Source of the DNA: J061 sp003695725 [NCBI: Candidatus Schekmanbacteria bacterium]
GTDB lineage: Bacteria > Schekmanbacteria > GWA2-38-11
Assembly: GCA_003695725.1 (NCBI GenBank)
Contig: RFHX01000346.1
Location: forward strand, 1 to 5,452
DNA length: 5,452 bases
Direction of reading: 5' to 3'
Both the position numbers and the translations under genes were made by a program. A model generated the notes under the pieces. It saw only the letters and a list, made by a program, of their open reading frames with translations, was not told the DNA's origin and ran no database searches. This document shows positions 5,391 through 5,452 of the stretch, piece by piece (within the stretch, counting starts at the first letter, position 1; every line of letters begins with the position of its first letter).

Positions 5391-5452
5391 TTAATCTCTC
5401 CCCTGCCTGAAAGATATTGAAAATAAATATAATATATATACCTGTCTATCAT
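5391..5452 (-). other. Upstream region of the IHF-like gene at the window edge
   Basis: A weak promoter candidate, TAGACA (5448-5443), 17 bases, then TATTTT (5425-5420), precedes the ribosome binding site in an alternating A/T stretch (5440-5421). Two of the three minus-strand frames stay open to the edge. One ends in an ATGA overlap with the ihfA-like start, the other in TAA directly before it. Either could be the 3' end of an upstream gene in an operon. The strongly AT composition favours a promoter region, but 62 bases do not settle it. Confidence 0.3.
5398..5404 (-). promoter_or_regulatory. Strong Shine-Dalgarno of the IHF-like gene
   Basis: AGGGGAG on the minus strand ends seven bases before the ATG at 5390. 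It confirms that start and contrasts with every other gene in the window, none of which has a comparable site. Confidence 0.8.

Overview
The window is a compact, AT-rich piece of a bacterial chromosome with seven complete protein genes, no RNA genes and no mobile elements or CRISPR. A lipoprotein signal peptide, an IHF-type DNA-bending protein and a family 4 uracil-DNA glycosylase with an N-terminal helical extension point to a Gram-negative-type bacterium of deltaproteobacterial or candidate-phylum character. The sequence alone does not fix the taxon.

Layout, right to left on the minus strand. A gene for an intramembrane M50-like zinc metalloprotease (3586-4305) is followed after 35 bases by a small coiled-coil lipoprotein gene (3251-3550). 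One base later comes trpE (1765-3249), which overlaps trpG (1194-1772), followed after 9 bases by trpD (171-1184). All five point the same way with little space between them, so they may form one transcription unit in which tryptophan synthesis genes are the distal part. TrpE, TrpG and TrpD convert chorismate to anthranilate and then to phosphoribosyl-anthranilate. TrpE keeps its tryptophan feedback motifs. There is no leader peptide, attenuator or T-box in front of trpE, because the lipoprotein gene abuts it. The 170 bases after trpD hold no gene, no clear terminator and no trpC that can be confirmed.

On the plus strand, a family 4 uracil-DNA glycosylase gene (4406-5110) is divergent from the protease gene. 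The 100-base region between them has a good sigma70-type promoter for the glycosylase and a second overlapping candidate whose -10 box is flanked by CAAGT/ACTTG repeats. The glycosylase gene converges on an IHF-alpha-like gene (5115-5390, minus strand) with only 4 bases between the stops. The IHF-like gene is the only one in the window with a strong Shine-Dalgarno sequence.

Most of the content is ordinary housekeeping. The less ordinary parts are the protease and lipoprotein genes placed directly ahead of the trp genes, the divergent control region at 4306-4405, and the gene-free trpD 3' flank.
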